Positions 62,327-64,000 of a stretch of 64,000 bases of DNA are shown piece after piece. The stretch is taken from NCBI RefSeq assembly GCF_000714545.1, contig NZ_AUNB01000073.1, forward strand, positions 62,001 to 126,000. The letters run 5' to 3'. Origin of the DNA: Thioclava indica (lineage in GTDB: Bacteria > Pseudomonadota > Alphaproteobacteria > Rhodobacterales > Rhodobacteraceae). The position numbers and the translations under genes were made by a program. Below the pieces are notes generated by a model that did not search any database, was not told the DNA's origin, and saw only the letters and a program-made list of their open reading frames with translations. The stretch's first letter is position 1. Every line of letters starts with the position of its first letter.

Positions 62327-63081
62327 TCCGAGGGTTGCTCCCAGCCGCGCGCCGCACGCAAGACGCGGCTGGAATGACCCGCCGCCGCGATATCCGAGGT
62401 CGCCCAGACGTGATCCAGACGGCGCCCCTTATCGGCTGCATCCCAGTCGCGCGCGCGATAGCTCCACCACGAATAAAGCTGGCCTTCGGGAATATCCTGA
62501 CGCGTCACATCCACCCAATCGCCCGCCTCCATCGCAGCATTGAGATGTTCGACCTCGATCGGCGTATGCGACACGATCTTGAGCAGCTGCTTATGGTTCC
62601 AGACGTCATCCTCACGCGGGGCAATATTCAGATCCCCCACAAGGATCGCCTTTTTCACACCCTCGGTCCGAAAATGATCGCGCATCTGCGTCAGATAATC
62701 GAGCTTTTGGCCGAATTTCTCATTCACCTCCCGGTCAGGCACATCGCCCCCGGCTGGCACGTAGAAATTATGGATCGTGACGCCATTTTCCAATTGCCCC
62801 GCAATATGGCGCGCGTGGCCGAGATCGGCAAAATCGTGCGCCCCGACCTCGGTGATCGGCAGCTTGGACAGGATCGCCACGCCGTTATAGCCCTTTTGGC
62901 CGCGCGCAACCATGTGGGTGTAACCCAAGGCGCGGAACTGCTCTGTCGGAATTTTCTCAACCGGGCTTTTGCATTCTTGCAGGCACAACACATCGGGCGC
63001 TTCTTCGCTAAGCAGCTTGCACACAAGCCCCTCACGCAGCCGCACCGAGTTGATATTCCAAGTCGCCAATGTGAACGCCAT
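62293..63081 (-). CDS. xthA: Exodeoxyribonuclease III
   Basis: Exo III is an AP endonuclease and 3'-exonuclease of base-excision repair. The 262-residue protein carries LATWNINSVRLRE, LCLQECKS (catalytic Glu), VGDLNIAPREDD, RLDHVWATSD and PSDHAPVFA, with the DNase-I-fold His. I start at ATG 63081 (MAFTLATW), with GGGAG 6 bp upstream; ATG 63087 is an alternative. It is divergent from ttcA, with a 146-bp gap showing no other gene. Confidence 0.94.
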   Translation of the reverse strand: MAFTLATWNINSVRLREGLVCKLLSEEAPDVLCLQECKSPVEKIPTEQFRALGYTHMVARGQKGYNGVAILSKLPITEVGAHDFADLGHARHIAGQLENGVTIHNFYVPAGGDVPDREVNEKFGQKLDYLTQMRDHFRTEGVKKAILVGDLNIAPREDDVWNHKQLLKIVSHTPIEVEHLNAAMEAGDWVDVTRQDIPEGQLYSWWSYRARDWDAADKGRRLDHVWATSDIAAAGHSSRVLRAARGWEQPSDHAPVFASFDL

Positions 63082-63227
63082 CACCATCTCCCGTTGCGAA
63101 ATCCGCGCGATCATGTCGAAGCGCGCACGCCTGCGCAACCGCCCCGGCTTTATTTTCAGATCATGAAGCGCGCCAGCGAGAGCTTAGCCTCTTTTCGCGG
63201 CCAAGCCTTTGCCCTATGCCATAGGCC

Positions 63228-64000
63228 ATGTACCAGAACTCTGACGATATCCATCCCCTCTTTCACAGCGCGCCTCAGTCGACGGAATTTCGCAAGCTGC
63301 GCAAGCGGATTGTTCGCCAAGTCCGCGAGGCCGTCGATCAATATGGCATGGTCCAAGGGCGCAATGCGCGCTGGCTTGTCTGCCTGTCTGGCGGCAAGGA
63401 CAGCTACACCTTGCTGGCGGTTCTGTATGAACTGAAATGGCGCGGCCTTCTTCCGGTCGATCTGTTGGCTTGCAACCTCGATCAGGGGCAGCCGGGCTTT
63501 CCGGCGACCGTCCTGCCCGAGTTTCTCGAACGCATGCAGGTGCCTCACCGGATTGAGTATCAGGACACCTATTCCATCGTCATGGACAAGGTGCCGCAGG
63601 GGCGGACATTTTGTGCACTGTGCTCGCGTCTGCGTCGCGGAAATCTGTACCGTGTCGCGCGTGAAGAGGGCTGCACTGCCGTGGTGCTTGGTCATCACCG
63701 CGACGACATATTAGAGACGTTCTTCATGAACCTCTTTCACGGCGGGCGGCTTGCAACGATGCCGCCCAAGCTTGTGAACGAAGAGGGTGATTTGTTCGTG
63801 CTCCGCCCGCTTGCCCATGTCGCCGAACAAGATTGCGAGCGATTTGCGCGGGCGATGAACTATCCGATCATTCCGTGCGATCTTTGCGGAAGCCAGGACG
63901 GGCTGCAACGCCAGCAGGTCAAACAGATCCTCGATGGTTGGGAGAAGAACAGCCCCGGACGTCGTCAAGTGATGTTTCGCGCGCTGATGAACGCGCGCCC
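63228..64000 (+). CDS. ttcA: tRNA-cytidine(32) 2-sulfurtransferase, 3' end cut
   Basis: TtcA thiolates C32 of some tRNAs with an iron-sulfur cluster. From the ATG at 63228 the frame stays open for 257 codons to the right edge, so the C-terminus is missing. The PP-loop SGGKDS is at residues 54-59 and the two cluster-binding pairs are C129-x-x-C132 (FCALC) and C217-x-x-C220 (CDLC). [12 protein letters not shown] is the family's central motif. No clear ribosome site precedes the ATG. Confidence 0.92.
   Translation, partial: MYQNSDDIHPLFHSAPQSTEFRKLRKRIVRQVREAVDQYGMVQGRNARWLVCLSGGKDSYTLLAVLYELKWRGLLPVDLLACNLDQGQPGFPATVLPEFLERMQVPHRIEYQDTYSIVMDKVPQGRTFCALCSRLRRGNLYRVAREEGCTAVVLGHHRDDILETFFMNLFHGGRLATMPPKLVNEEGDLFVLRPLAHVAEQDCERFARAMNYPIIPCDLCGSQDGLQRQQVKQILDGWEKNSPGRRQVMFRALMNAR

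Noticed and set aside
1-64000. Mobile element, prophage, CRISPR array or tRNA
   Set aside because: I looked for integrase or transposase motifs, regular spaced repeats and cloverleaf-like elements by eye and saw none; small RNAs could still be missed.

Overview
The window looks like chromosomal DNA of a Rhodobacteraceae/Roseobacteraceae-type alphaproteobacterium. This is inferred from high G+C content and from family-typical genes: a TrcR/DUF1013 cell-cycle regulator, COQ9, UbiA and a UbiH/COQ6-type hydroxylase (ubiquinone-10 type respiration), (2S)-methylsuccinyl-CoA dehydrogenase of the ethylmalonyl-CoA pathway, Hint_2-domain surface proteins and the DUF1491-era-rnc-lepB-acpS-pdxJ block. 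The genus cannot be fixed from sequence reading alone. Gene density is very high. I saw no rRNA, tRNA, CRISPR array, insertion sequence, integrase or phage gene. Both ends cut a gene: a secreted hypothetical protein at the left and ttcA at the right.

Layout. 1-4376: secreted hypothetical, a phospholipase D/cardiolipin synthase-like enzyme and RNase R. 4435-10921: a PAS-LuxR regulator divergent from a five-gene branched-chain-amino-acid-type ABC importer operon that ends in an alpha/beta hydrolase, probably an uptake-plus-hydrolysis unit for an unidentified compound. 11006-17148: gshA, a membrane protein and rsmE on one strand; ubiA, a repeat-rich OmpA protein and a small coiled-coil membrane protein on the other. 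17241-26824: TrcR, RNase T2, SpoIIAA-like protein, quinone oxidoreductase, COQ9, rpsU, TrkH, an Lrp-type regulator divergent from alanine dehydrogenase, MscL, a hypothetical gene and suhB. 26903-32399: a MetR-like regulator divergent from metF, a thioesterase, a DUF2235 hydrolase, and an ornithine/lysine decarboxylase divergent from an Lrp/AsnC regulator.

32404-36885: an acetyltransferase and dapE, then two translationally coupled Hint-domain proteins, the first joined to a choice-of-anchor-L-like domain. This is the least explained part of the window. 36898-41961: a TSUP exporter, mcd, an SDR-family reductase, another acetyltransferase and recO. 42046-47049: a Pr6Pr-like membrane protein and the conserved cluster pdxJ, membrane protein, acpS, lepB, rnc, era, DUF1491. 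47126-51466: a pseudouridine synthase, free-methionine-R-sulfoxide reductase, thiolase, a STAS/anti-sigma-kinase pair, HspQ and a transglycosylase-like lipoprotein. 51481-57942: LolA, FtsK, an aminotransferase and an amidase. 58026-64000: UbiH-like hydroxylase, Trm112-like protein, Lon-N-domain protein, YbbN/CnoX-like thioredoxin, a TetR regulator divergent from a membrane protein, exonuclease III and ttcA.

Most genes are housekeeping: ubiquinone synthesis, RNA processing, cell division, envelope biogenesis and amino-acid metabolism. The least explained parts are the Hint pair, the orphan importer/hydrolase locus, the unit-repeat OmpA protein, the orphan partner-switching pair and several perfect palindromes in intergenic gaps. 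Start codons were chosen from Shine-Dalgarno spacing and family N-termini, and are flagged where uncertain.
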